A stretch of DNA of 64,000 bases. Origin: Falciphora oryzae. Lineage: Eukaryota > Ascomycota > Sordariomycetes > Magnaporthales > Magnaporthaceae. This document shows, in pieces, positions 52,580 through 64,000 of the stretch. The DNA lies in contig JNVV01000034.1 in NCBI GenBank assembly GCA_000733355.1, forward strand, positions 271,663-335,662, in the 5' to 3' direction. Numbering within the stretch: the stretch's first letter is position 1; each line of letters opens with the position of its first letter. The notes beneath the pieces were generated by a model. That model saw only the letters and a list, made by a program, of their open reading frames with translations, had not been told where the DNA came from and made no database searches. Both the position numbers and the translations under genes were made by a program.

Positions 52580-53640
52580 ATGTCTTCTAAACTAGCGCCC
52601 GCGTATCGAGAGGTGCGAGTTGTGTAGACCCATTTGGACCTTCCCACCAGCGGTACTTGGGAGCTAACATTTTGGAGTTCACCGATGAGTTGGGCGTCGT
52701 CCCAAATCTGACAGGGACGTTGCAAGACACGCTCAGGGACTGGGGGATGCTGCTCGACAAACTGATGAGCACATACAGGTTTCCGCCGCCCGACCAGACC
52801 GTCACCACCGAGGATGTACAACTGAACGGGTTCTGGGTGCGCGTCTACACGCCCGCCGACGCATCCGCGGATCAGAACCCAACGAGGAAGCAGCCCGTCG
52901 CCGTCTACTTCCACGGCGGTGGGTTCGTCATGGGTGGCGTGGCCCAGGAGGACGGCTTCTGCCGCCAGCTCAGCCTCCGCTCCGGCCTCCGGGTTGTGAG
53001 CGTCGAGTACCGGCTCGCGTCGGCCGCCAAATTCCCCGCCGCACTGGACGACGGCGTGGCGGCGGCGACCTGGGCGCTGTCCAGCCCGGAGCTCAACAGC
53101 CAGCAGGCATCCGGCGTCGTGCTTGTGGGCACGTCGGCGGGGGGCAACCTGGCCTTCGGCACAGCGCTGCGCCTCGCCGAGGACGGTACCATGGCCGGCC
53201 GGGTCCGCGGCGTCGTGGCCCTGGCGCCTGTGACGGTGCACCCGGACGCGGTCCCCGAGGGGGAGCGAGCGGCAGGCCTATACACCTCCTACGCTGAAAA
53301 CACCGGCTGCACCATCAACAGCGAGCCGGCGATGCGGGCCTGGCTGGACGCCTACGGGGCCCCCGCCGTCGACGACCCGGCTCTGTCGTGTCTGCTGCAC
53401 CCGCGGCTAGGGAGCCTGCGGCGGTGCTACATGACGGAACACGGGGCCGACACGCTGCGGGACGACGCGCGGCTCATGAGGCGGGCGCTCGAGGCCGAGG
53501 GGGTGCCCGTCCGGTGCGACGCCTACCCGGGCTTTCCACACTACTCGTGGCTGTTCCCGTCGGAGCGGCTCGCGGGTCACCAGAAGGAGTTTTATACCGC
53601 GCTGTTTGAGGGCATACGCTGGGTGTGCGCCGAGGACTGA
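52580..53640 (+). CDS. estA: Alpha/beta hydrolase esterase, EstA/StcI-like
   Basis: Exon 1 (52580-52612, 11 codons with ATG) joins exon 2 (52651-53640) across a very short 38-nt intron (GTGCGA...CCAG), giving 340 residues. Without the splice the long frame has no ATG. HSL/arylacetamide-deacetylase-type motifs are the oxyanion HGGGF (nt 52912), nucleophile GTSAGG (nt 53128), the acid region EHGADTLRDDA and the histidine in YPGFPHYSW. In aflatoxin biosynthesis the EstA esterase hydrolyses versiconal hemiacetal acetate to versiconal. The position among pathway genes supports this role, though the HSL family is broad. Codon use and GC match the neighbours. Confidence 0.82.
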
Positions 53641-54524
53641 GGAGAGGTGGATGCTACATCAGTGTTGGTTCGTGGGCAAGTATCAGTCCGGTAGTCAAAT
53701 CACGATTATACTGTTGGCCCAGAAAGACCGGGCACACAACCCTTTTTTTCATTGCACGCGAAATGGGTCTCGACTCTTGGTGAGATTCAGTGGACTTCCT
53801 GCCAACGACATTCGTTCATCAAACACTCTACTTGTTTACCTGGGGGTTGTGCCTTGTGGGCCCCTCCAAAAAGGGGCTACAAAAGGTCGAGCGTGCAAAA
53901 ATACTTCAAGCCGTAGATAGATTTTTTCCGCAATTAAACGGCCTCCTTAAAACGCTCGTTCATAGTGTCCTTTCGGGGTACGTCCTTTGCAGGTATGAAG
54001 GCCCGGTCCAGCCTGACCCTCGATCCTGTGGCTGGTCAATGGTCGGAGTCCGTCCGAAACCGCTGCCCTAGTCTGCCTGTTGGTCAAAGTATGCTGACCC
54101 AAGCTTGGGAGCCAGCATTGTACAGGTGGCACAGCGGATGTCCGACTTGCTATCGCTTCTTCCCTCCCACGGGGGCAAGTCCTAGATACCCCGACCGTAT
54201 CTGGAGATATCATGGGGCAATTTTATGCGCCTGACGGGCGACTCACGGCCATCCTAAAGTTGATTCCCCGTGCTTCTGTCACAGCTGCCGGTCGTCTCAC
54301 CCGCCCGGAAACGGTAAGTATTTACGTTTAAATACATGCTATTAGTCCATTGTCTCCCCCGTGTCTGCTACGACTGCCATCCCCCGAGTTCGGACCGACC
54401 CAATCTAAGCCGCCAGCCTCTCAAGACCCTCCCTCTGCCCATATGATGAAATAATGGGCTGATGTGACTGGTGTTCCTATCATTAGCTACTACCCTCGAT
54501 CTCTAGCATCCCAAACCGGCCATT
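53641..54524. other. 0.88 kb upstream of the PKS gene
   Basis: It holds the 3' flank of the esterase gene and the PKS promoter. A TCG-AGCGT-GCA motif lies at 53887-53897. No gene is recognised. Confidence 0.5.
53887..53897 (+). promoter_or_regulatory. Possible AflR-type site TCG-AGCGT-GCA
   Basis: A TCG-N5-GCR match lies about 630 bp upstream of the PKS ATG. It is the only match noticed in the PKS promoter, and it is distant and relaxed, so weak. Confidence 0.3.
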
Positions 54525-57500
54525 ATGGCAAACCACAAAACGCGCCTGTTTGTTTTTGGGGACCAGACCTTCGACTTCGTGCCCAAGCTGCGGGAGCTTC
54601 TGGCCCGCCGCGATCACCCCATCCTCGCCGCCTTTCTGGACCAGGCCCACTTCGTCATCCGGGCCCAAGCCATCCAGAGCCTGAGCCCGCAGGAGCACAA
54701 GACCTCGCGGGCCTCGGGGCTTGCACAGCTGGTGCAGAAATATGCCGAAGGCGGCCTCAACTCGGCCTTTCAGACAGCCTTGTGCTGCGTGGCCCAGCTA
54801 GGATGCTTCATGGAGTAGGTTGACTGTCATATAGTGCATATAGGCGGTTTGCAGATCATCAACTAACTGTTCGATTCTTTTTGTTTTTCTCTCTCTTCGC
54901 TCTTGTAGGGAATTTGACGACCCGACAATTCCGTACCCAGGGCCCGATGACAGCTATGTGCTCGGTGTTTGCACCGGCTCCCTGCCGGCGGCCGCCGTCA
55001 GCTGCAGCAGCTCACTGTCCGACCTACTGCCCCTGGCTGTTCAGACGGTGCTGCTGGCCTTTCGTCTCGGTCTGTGTGCGTCCGAAGTGGGAAACCGTCT
55101 TGAGCCTTTGGCGCCGGGTCAAAAGGAATCCTGGTCGATGGTCTACATGAACCTCGAGCCAGAAGCAGCCCGTGCCGCCATCCAGCGGTTTTCCGGAGAT
55201 AATGCCTTGCCTGTAACAAGACAGCCATGGATCTCGGCCACGTCCACAAGGGTGACCACAGTTACGGCCAGCCCGGACACGCTTGCCAAGCTCTCATCCA
55301 CGGCCCCGTTTGCAGAACTCCGGTCCAAGCCTCTGCCCATCTACGTCCCTTCGCACGGGCCCCACATCTTCACCCGAAGGGACGTCGAGTCGATCCTGGA
55401 GACGACCTCGGACGCCCGCTGGTCGGCCTCCACCACCCGAATCCCCGTGGTGTCAGGAGCGTCGGGCAAGCTGGCCTGGTCCGCCAACTACCGCGCGCTG
55501 ACGGAGCTGGCCCTGTGCCAGTGCATCCTGGAGCCCATCCGCTGGGACGTCGTCGAGAGTGACCTGCCGCGCCTTCTCAAGTCGCGCGGCGTGGCTGACG
55601 TCGCCGTCGTGCCCCTGGCCTCGGCGCTTCCCAAGACGCTCCTGGACGGGCTGGCCACCGCGAGCATGGCGCATTCCTCGGGGACGGCGGCGTCGCAAAG
55701 CGGCAGGTCTTTCTCGCACCGGGTCGGCGCAGCTAGGTGCAAGCTGGCCGTCGTGTCCATGTCGGGCCGCTTCCCCGAGGCTCAGGACACCGACGCCTTC
55801 TGGGACCTGCTGTACCGCGGCGTCGACACGTGCAAGGAGGTGCCGCGGGCGCGCTGGGACGTGGCCACGCACGTGGACCCGTCGGGAAAGGCGCGCAACA
55901 AGGGCGCCACGCGCTGGGGCTGCTGGCTCGACTTCTTCGCCCAGTTCGACCCAAAGTTCTTCAGTATCTCGCCCAAGGAGGCGCCGCAGATGGACCCGGC
56001 CCAGCGCATGTCGCTCATGTCGACCTACGAAGCCATGGAGCGGGCAGGCATTGTGCCCGACACGACGCCGTCCACCCAGCGCGACCGCATCGGCGTCTTC
56101 CACGGCGTCACGAGCAACGACTGGATGGAAACCAACACGGCGCAGAACATCGACACGTACTTCATCACGGGCGGCAACCGGGGGTTCATCCCAGGACGCA
56201 TCAACTTCTGCTTCGAGTTCTCGGGCCCCAGCTACAGCAACGACACGGCCTGCTCCTCGAGCCTGGCCGCCATCCACCTGGCCTGCAACTCGCTGTGGCG
56301 GGGCGACTGTGACACGGCCGTTGCTGGGGGCACCAACATGATCTTCACGCCCGACGGCCACACGGGCCTGGACAAGGGCTTCTTTTTGTCGCGCACCGGC
56401 AACTGCAAGCCGTTCGACGACGAGGCCGACGGATACTGCCGCGCCGAAGGGGTGGGCACCGTCTTCATCAAGCGGCTCGAGGACGCACTAGCCGATAAGG
56501 ACCCGATACTTGGCCTCATCCTCGACGCCAAGACCAACCACTCGGCCATGTCGGATTCGATGACGCGCCCGCACGTCGGCGCCCAGATCCAGAACATGTC
56601 GGCCGTTCTGGCGTCGGGCGGCGTGCTCCCGAGCGAGGTGAGCTACGTTGAGATGCACGGCACGGGCACTCAGGTGGGCGACGCTGTCGAGATGGAGTCG
56701 GTGCTCTCCATCTTCGCGCCAGACGAGAAGGCCCGGACCGGCGCCGGCGGCCAGGAGCTGTACGTCGGCTCAGCCAAGGCAAACGTCGGGCACGGTGAGG
56801 GTGTCTCGGGTGTAACCAGCCTGGTCAAGGTGCTGCTGATGATGCGTCATGATACCATCCCCCCACACTGTGGCATCAAACCCGGCAGCCGGATCAACCG
56901 CCACTACCCGGACCTAGCCGCGCGTAACGTGCATATCGCATCGGAACCCAAAGAGTGGCCGAGGACGGGGAGGAACAGCCCCCGTCGCGTACTTATAAAT
57001 AACTTCAGCGCCGCCGGGGGCAACACGGCGCTGCTGGTCGAGGACGCTCCAGAACGGACGGCTCCAAACGATGCCGGGGAACCCGATCCGAGGACTCGCC
57101 ACATCGTTACGATCTCGGGCCACGTCGGCCGGTCGCTCAAGGCGAACCTCGAACGCCTGCTGGCCCACCTCCAGACCGAGCCCGCCGCGCTCAGCCTGGG
57201 GCAGCTATCGTACACCACCACAGCTCGTCGGTGGCACCACCTGCACCGCGTCAGCATCGCTGCGGCATCTCTGGACGAGGTCAAGACCAAGCTGGGGGAG
57301 TGTATCCGGGAGGGCACGGGCATGAACCGACCCAAGACCAAGCCCAGCGTCGTCTTCGCCTTCACGGGCCAGGGATCGCAGTACCTTGGCATGGGCCGCC
57401 AGCTGCACGCCGCCTACCCGAGCTTCCGTGCCGACCTCGAGCGGTTCGACCAGCTGGCGCGGAGCCAGGGGTTTCCGAGCTTCCTGCACGTCTACGGTCT

Positions 57501-60500
57501 GGAGGCAGGCGGCGACATCGAGGACGTCCTGCCCGTCGTCGCGCAGCTGGCCACGACGTGCCTCGAGATGGCCCTCGCCGACCTCTTGCACCGCTTCGGC
57601 CTGCGCCCGCACGCCGTCGTCGGCCACAGCCTCGGCGAATACGCAGCCCTGTACTTCGCTGGCGTCTTTTCTGCGGCCGATACAGTCTACATTGTTGGCC
57701 GGCGGGCCGAGCTGCTGCAGGAGCGGTGCCAACGGGGCACGCACGCCATGCTGGCCACACGGGCGGCGCCGGAGGCTCTGGCGTCTTATATGGCCGCCGC
57801 AGACGGCTCCTCGGGAAGTTTGGAGGTCGCCTGCGTTAACGGGCCCCAGGACACGGTGCTCAGCGGACCGGTGCGAGACATTATGGCAACGCAGCGGCGG
57901 CTCCTTGCCGACGGAATTAAGAGCACCGTTTTAAAGTTGCCTTTTGCCTTCCATTCCGCCCAGGTCCAGCCCATAGTGGACAATTTGGAAACGCTCTGCC
58001 GCGGCGTAACGTTCCGGAAACCCAGGCTGGGTATTGCCGTTATATCGCCCCTGCTGGGCCAGGTACTGAGCGAGGGGGGCGCTGCTGTTATTGGGCCTGC
58101 CTATCTCGCCCGGCACTGCCGCGAGCGCGTCGATTTTGCCAAGGCCCTTACTGCCGGCCGAGAGCAGGGCCTTCTCGGAGAGGAAACGCTCGTCGTCGAA
58201 GTCGGCCCGAGACCGCTGCTATGCAGCATGGTCAAGGCCACATTGGGGGCGCAGATGAGGACATTGCCCACGCTGTCGCCCAATAGCGACGACGCCGTCT
58301 GGTCCAGCTTGACGGCCATCCTGTCGGCCGCATACGTAGGGGGTCTGGACGTCAACTGGGCTGTGTACCACGGGCCCTTCAGCTCATCCCAACGCGTCCT
58401 CGACCTGCCCACCTACGGCTGGGACCTGAAAGACTATTGGATCCCATACCAGGGTGACTGGTGCCTGCACCGGCACGAGCAGCACTGCAACTGCGCGGAA
58501 CCCGGCAGCGAGGTGCACACAGCAGAGTACCAGCTGCCCTCGACCAACTCGTCACCGACTGCTTGGCGTGGGCCGGTGAAGCGGCCGGCCAAATTAGATC
58601 CGTCAAAGGAGGCGTACCCGGCTATCGCAACGACCACAACGCTGCACAGGGTGGTGGAGGAGAAAACGGAGCCCCTGGGCGCTACGCTTGTGGTCGAGAC
58701 GGACATATCTCGCGCCGACGTCAACGGGCTGGCGCAGGGCCACCTCGTCGACGGCATACCGCTCGCGACGCCGTCCTTCTACGCCGATATAGCTTTGCAG
58801 ATCGGCCGGTACTCGATGGGCCGGCTCCGCGCGGGCCATGCCGATGTCATGGACAACAACGGTAGCAGCAGCAGCCGGCTCGTCGATGTGTCGGGCCTTG
58901 TGGTCGACAAGGCGCTGATCCCACACGGCCAGGGCTCGCAGCTGCTGCGCGCCACCCTTAGCATGCAATGGCCACCCAAGGCGGCAGCCACAACGCGGAG
59001 CGCAAAGGTGGTCTTTGCGACGTACACGCCGGACGGGAAGTTGGACACGGAGCATGCGACCTGCACCGTCCGCTTCACCAGTGACGCGCAGCTCAAGTCC
59101 CTCGAGAAGAAGGCGGGCGGGTACCGGGCGTCAATCCGGGAGCTCCGTGCCCGGCTTGCAGACCAGGGAGTTGCGCAGTACACGCGCACTCGCGGGTACA
59201 AGCTCATGAGCAGCATGGCGCACTTCCACCCGGACTACAAGCTCCTGGATGACCTGGTGCTGGACGAGCGCAGCAACGAGGCGACGTGCCGGCTGGACTT
59301 CTCATCCGTGCTTAGTCCGTCGCCCAAGCAGAAGCAGCAGGGAACGTTTGCGGCGCACCCAGCCTGCGTCGACGCCATCGGCCAGCTGGCCGGGTTCGCC
59401 ATGAACGCCAAAGACAGCACCGACATCGACAAGGAGGCCTATGTAAACCACGGCTGGGAGTCGTTCCAGCTGTACCGGCCCTTGGCCGCCGACCGGGTTT
59501 ATGAGGCTTATACCAAGCTGGGCGAGGCGGGGGCGGACGGGCTGGTCCACGGGGACGTGGTTGTCCTAGACGGGGATGAAGTCGTTGCTTTCTTCCGGGG
59601 CTATTCGGTGAGTAATAACAGGAGGACGGACGCTGCTCTGGCTTCCCTTACCTTCCTTACCTTCCTTACTCGACTCCCCTCACTTTAACTTAGCCCCCAT
59701 AAAGACATACCGACGAACTGACAACAGCTCCTGCTGAAAGCTCCGATGTGTACCGCGTCGGGCCCTGGGCGCGATTCTCAAGTCGGCTCTCGACAAGGGT
59801 GTCCGGCAGCGAGGCGGCCAACAACCCACTGCTACTGCCGCCGACCCTAACCAGGCCACGCGGGCGGCCGCCAAGGCAGCAGGGGCAGCACCAGCTTCCT
59901 CAAGTCGACAGGCTGGAGGAGCAACCTCGTCCGACACCCCGAAAGCGGCGCCGGCGGCCCAAGGTGGCAATGATAGTGCGGGCGACGAGAGGTTCGCGGC
60001 GGTACTAAGGATCGTGTCCGAGGAGAGCGGCGTGGCGCTCGAGGAGCTGACGGACGAGACCAACTTCGCCGACATGGGCATCGACTCGCTTAGCTCCATG
60101 GTCATCGTCAGCCGCATGCGCGAGGACCTGGCCATGGACCTGAGCTCCGACTTCTCGCTTTTCCTCGACTGCCCCAGCGTGCACGATCTGCAGCGCTTCA
60201 TGGGGGCTGCTGCTGGGCAGCAGCAGGAGCAACAGCAGCCCTCGTCGGCATCGTCCTCCTCGGGTGACTCCCCCGCGTCACCGGCGAACGACGGGTCCCA
60301 GGGACCGGAAGACGTCGCCAGCAGCAGCAACAGTAGTGTGTCAAACCAGCCACCGGACGAGGATGAGGACATCGTCGACAAGCACGGCAACCTCCAAGAA
60401 GGCTCCGAGAATGAGGTCGCCGCCACGATTGCTCCAACTCCCCAACCGCGCAAGCCGTACTGCCGCCCCACCTCGTCCGTCATACTGCAGGGCCTGCCGC

Positions 60501-61343
60501 GCGTGGCGCGCAAGACTCTCTTCCTGCTCCCCGACGGCGGCGGCTCCGCGTCCTCGTACCTCCCTATCCCCAAGCTGCGGGCCGATGTGGCCGTCGTGGG
60601 CCTCAACTGCCCCTACGCACGGGACCCGGAAAACATGGACTGCGACCACGTCTCCATGGTCGGCAGCTTCGTGACCGAGATCCGCCGACGCCAGCCCCAG
60701 GGTCCGTACCACCTGGGCGGCTGGTCCTCGGGCGGGGCGTTCGCGTACGTGGTGGCCGAGGAGCTGGTCAGGCGCGGCGAGGTCGTCGAGTCGCTCGTCG
60801 TCATCGACGCGCCCGTGCCGCAGGTCATGGAGAAGCTTCCCGACGCCTTCTACCAGCACTGCAATCGCGTGGGCCTCTTCGCCAACCAGCCCGGCGGCGC
60901 GTCGGCGTCGGACGAGCCGCCGCCCTACCTGATCCCGCACTTCCAGGCGACGGTGGACGTCATGCTCGACTACAAGGTGCGGCCGCTGGCCTGCCCGCCC
61001 GGGGCCATGCCGCGCGTCGGCCTGATCTGGGCGGCCGAGACGGTGCTGGACGAGGCCGGGGCGCCCAAGGTCAAGGGCATGCACTTCATGGTGCAGAAGC
61101 GGACCGACTTTGGGCCAGACGGCTGGGACACGGTGCTCCCCGGGGCGCGCTTTGATATCGTCAAGGCCGACGGCGCCAACCACTTCACCCTGATGGTCAG
61201 TTTAGACTTGCCTGGTTCCGATCCTCCCCTTTGCCTCCATTTCGCGTATAGCCAGCGATGTGCTAACTAGGCTACTTCGCCCCGTGCAGAGCAAGGCGCA
61301 TGTCCACCTAGTCAGCGACCTGATTGACCGCATCATGGGGTGA
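54525..61343 (+). CDS. aflC: Non-reducing polyketide synthase, norsolorinic anthrone synthase type (SAT-KS-AT-PT-ACP-TE)
   Basis: Four exons (54525-54814, 54909-59607, 59741-61195, 61290-61343) give 2,165 residues in frame. Order: SAT ([10 protein letters not shown]; nucleophile in VLGVCTGSL at about 115; [10 protein letters not shown]), KS (active Cys in [11 protein letters not shown] at about 540; [19 protein letters not shown]), malonyl AT ([10 protein letters not shown] at about 1001), product template (His in [14 protein letters not shown] at about 1373; Asp in [10 protein letters not shown] at about 1580), one ACP ([12 protein letters not shown] at about 1775) and thioesterase/Claisen cyclase ([11 protein letters not shown] at about 1989). 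No ketoreductase or methyltransferase domain is present. The SAT domain with a dedicated FAS pair in the same cluster indicates a hexanoyl starter, as in PksA/StcA. The last intron lies just before the short C-terminal helix. Confidence 0.93.
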
Positions 61344-61959
61344 CCTAGAAATATTTCATTGATGGCTTCCCGACGAAAGCGAAGTTGGTTTAGAATGCTG
61401 TTGGATGACCTGGAAAGCCTCAAGTTTGTCATTTTAAATTTGCATCCATTTTAGGTTTGGCTATCCCATCGAGAAGAATTTGTACCTGGATTGTATTGCA
61501 CGGTATAAAGAGCAGCGTTGGCGCACAGTGAAGCACAGTGAATTGATTCGCTTTTGGCAGTATGGCAACAGATTGACTGGCACACCCGGCACCTTATGAA
61601 TCGCGTCCATCTACTGTACCCTTGAAGTGAAGGTTTTGTGACTGGCCTGCCTAACCGCCAATTCTTCCCAGCACAGCCGAGTTTCCATCCATACCATGCC
61701 AAATCCAAATGCCCTTAATTGGCCGTGGGATGGCATCTACGAGAGCTCTGCCGCCGACCAGCATATTACGTTCATGGCCTGGAATAACCTCTACGGATAT
61801 GGAAGGAGATACACAAGAAGGAGTAAAAAAATAAAAAAATAAAAAAGTGCTTTAGCATCAAGTTCACTAGAAAGCCCTGGCCTACGTGGCTCCGAGGTAT
61901 GGCATCCCACAGCTTTACCCTTATCTGTCGTAAACGACGGGCCATGGGCAGCGAGGCAG
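61344..61959. other. Convergent intergenic region
   Basis: About 0.6 kb lies between the PKS and P450 3' ends, with an A-rich stretch (61820-61850). No gene is seen. Confidence 0.5.
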
Positions 61960-63814
61960 CTATCTACTACGCCTCTTGAACATCAGGACCTTGGTCGCAT
62001 CCGGCATGATTATCGGCCCCATCTTCTTGTTTGGATACCTCCCCTCGACACCGTCCGGCATCTTGATGTCGAAGTCGAGAAGGATGCGGGACACGATCAG
62101 CTTGATTTCGTTGACGGCCAAAAAGCTGGGAACAGAGAAGGACGAAATATTAGCATCGATACCCCCCCAGATAATAACAACAACACCAGGCGCCGTCAGC
62201 AAACGTACCGTCCGGGACAGGCGTGCCGGCCAAGCCCGAAGCCCAGGTGCTCGGCGGATACAGCGCTGGAGCGGTGCTTGAAGTCGAGTGCCCTCTCACT
62301 CTGCTGCCGCTGCTGCTCCCCGCCGCCGCCGCCGCGGAGGTCGAGGAAGCGGTTCGGGTTGAAGACGCGCGGGTTCGGGTAGATGGCCTCGTCCATGGCG
62401 GCGCCGACCTGGCTCGCGTGCAGAGTGGTGCCCTGCGGCAGGACCGTGCCGTCGGCGAGCGTCACGTCCCTGATGACCAGGCGCACGAACCGCTCGATCG
62501 TGTTGGGGTTCATACGCTGAGACTCTCGCAGGCAGCTGTCGAGCAGCCGCATTTGGTCCAGCACCGCCGCCGTAGCCTGCTTTCTGCCTTCCCCGCAGCC
62601 CTCGATCGCCGCGGCGGCCTCGCGGCGGAGCTCGTCGATGAGCGACGCGCCCTCGGCCGTGAGGTCGTATAGGAGGTGCACCGCCGCGATCGAGGTGGCG
62701 TGGATGGCGGCGAACGAGAGCTGCAGCAGGACCGCAACCAGCTCGCCCTCGGCCTTTTGCGTGATGCACCACTGCAGCAGGTCGTCGGGCACCTGGCCGC
62801 CCCGGTCCATCGTCTCCTTGCGCTCACGCACGATGGGCTCCCAGAAAAGCCGCCCGCGCTCGCTGTGCGCGCGCAGCCGCCTGAGCTCCGGGCTGAGGCG
62901 CGCGCCAATGAAGCGGACGGGCCTGGGCCACATCTTGAGGGCGTTGACGGTGCTGACCAGGTCCATGGCGTAGTTGACGCTCGGGTGCAGGTACTCTTCG
63001 CGCCTGCAGAGGTCCGGACCGACGAAGACGTAGCCCGACACCGTGGCGACGACGCGGTGGAGCACGTCGTGGACGTTGACGGCCGTCCAGTCGGCGCACG
63101 GGGGCAATTCGTCGACGAGCGTCCGATTCACCTCCAGGGCTAGTTGTAGATTTAGGGGTCCTGTGAAGATTCTTTGTGTTAGCAAAGGTATTTGATACCA
63201 GGTCTTGTAGATAAGGTGATAGAGAAACTGACCCAAGGCTCGTGTTGCAGCATGTTTGACAATCTTGACCACAAGCGAAGGATCCCCTCCCATCCCGGTG
63301 AAGCGAGACTCGAGTGCCTGTGTCTCTGTTAGTCCGGGCATGTACTCGTGTTGGTCGGGCCGCGCTCACATTTGCAAAGGCCAGCACGCCGCTGAGGTCG
63401 TCGTCGGGCCGCTGCTTCAGCTCGTCCAGGTACGTTGGGGGGATCACGGCTTGGTCGCCTTCGTACGTGGTGATTCTGTATATAGTATTTGGAAACTGCG
63501 GGCCTTCTGTCAACGTCTATCTAACATAGCTCGCCTACCTCCAGGTGTCTTGGCTGCTAAGCACGGTAGGTATCCAACAGGAGATTCTAGTGCCCTACCT
63601 TCTTGTACCCTTCCAACGACATTTCCCAGCCCTTGGTGAGGTAGGCATATTTTCGCGCCGGGGCGATTCCGTATTGCTGCCCCAGCAGCGGGAAATGGGC
63701 AAGGGGGTTCTTCTTGAACCAGGAGCGGCCAACGGTCCAGATGAATACAGTGGCTGCCACCGCCAGAATGGCTACCCTCGTCGAAGAGACGTCATCCCAG
63801 ATCCGTGGGTCCAT
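61960..63814 (-). CDS. aflG: Cytochrome P450, CYP60-type (AvnA/StcF-like averantin hydroxylase)
   Basis: Five exons (63814-63599, 63516-63370, 63317-63233, 63160-62209, 62125-61960) give 521 residues. The 72-nt intron before GPLNLQLALEV is a multiple of three and could also be read through. An N-terminal anchor (STRVAILAVAATVFIWTVG) is followed by EGYKK, then VIPPTYLDELKQRPDDDLSGVLAFAN, an I-helix FAAIHATSIAAVHLL, ExxR in ESQRMNPNTIERFVR, and the haem loop FGLGRHACPGR split by the last intron just before FLAVNEIK. The sequence type, with HATS in the I-helix and ACPGR haem loop, fits CYP60 and related CYP68-like P450s. CYP60A (AvnA) hydroxylates averantin and CYP60B (VerB) acts later. The early-pathway neighbours favour AvnA, without certainty. 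Confidence 0.8.
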
Positions 63815-64000
63815 GGTCACGAAGCGCTCTGCCCCGGTACGTAGAGTCTAGCCACGTAATTTAGCTTGGCTCGTGGTGACAGCAATGGTCCCGTGAGATG
63901 CTGGGAATTGTTGTAACAGGTGAAGCCAACAGAGTCACACCTGGGGGCAACAGCCACCTCCTGCCTGTTTTCTCTTCTTTGTTTCCCCTCCCTTTTTTGG
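63815..64000. other. P450 promoter and right edge
   Basis: 186 bp upstream of the leftward CYP60-type gene. No AflR-type site is seen before the window ends. Confidence 0.4.

Noticed and set aside
54045..54056. TCGGAGTCCGT in the PKS promoter as an AflR site
   Set aside because: The second half-site is CGT rather than CGA or GCR, so it fails the consensus.
1..64000. CRISPR arrays, riboswitches or bacterial-type operons
   Set aside because: None was seen. The repeats found are protein-coding or transposon-related, and gene structure is fungal.

Overview
The window is nuclear DNA of a filamentous ascomycete (Pezizomycotina). The evidence is short GT-AG introns in most genes, two nuclear tRNA genes (one with a canonical intron), Zn2Cys6, CFEM, DUF3716 and DUF4267 proteins, and separate FAS alpha and beta genes. 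Its main content is most of the early part of an aflatoxin/sterigmatocystin/dothistromin-type polyketide cluster, which probably continues past the right edge.

Layout. 0-14.4 kb is mixed flanking chromosome: the 5' end of a CFEM protein gene, a SET-domain gene, a very repetitive Gly/Pro-rich secreted protein gene, two broken genes (SRPBCC and kelch-like), tRNA-Ser(CGA) and tRNA-His(GTG), a fungal hypothetical gene and a dual-specificity phosphatase. 14.8-16.2 kb holds an MFS monocarboxylate-type transporter. 17.9-31.1 kb holds divergent fatty-acid synthase alpha and beta genes and a haem-thiolate peroxidase. 32.84-38.76 kb is an apparently complete three-gene DNA transposon, with 37-bp perfect terminal inverted repeats, a 6-bp target duplication and a DDE integrase-type transposase. 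An assembly gap inside it has duplicated 596 bp. 39.3-63.8 kb carries a DUF4267 membrane protein, a norsolorinate ketoreductase-like SDR, AflR-like and AflS-like regulators, a P450, an AdhA-like dehydrogenase, a Dabb-domain protein, an EstA-like esterase, a SAT-KS-AT-PT-ACP-TE non-reducing PKS and a CYP60-type P450.

How the genes fit together (inference from the known aflatoxin pathway). The FAS pair would make a hexanoyl starter. The SAT domain of the PKS loads it and the PKS builds a norsolorinic-anthrone-type product. The ketoreductase, CYP60-type P450, AdhA-like dehydrogenase and esterase fit the steps from norsolorinic acid through averantin and averufin to versiconal. Enzymes for bisfuran closure and xanthone formation are not in the window, so the end product cannot be named. 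AflR-type TCG-N5-CGA or TCG-N5-GCA motifs occur upstream of several cluster genes, including the regulator itself.

Most exon structures were worked out by hand from splice signals, reading phase and family motifs, and total lengths were checked for frame. Family assignments rest on recognised motifs and no database search was run.
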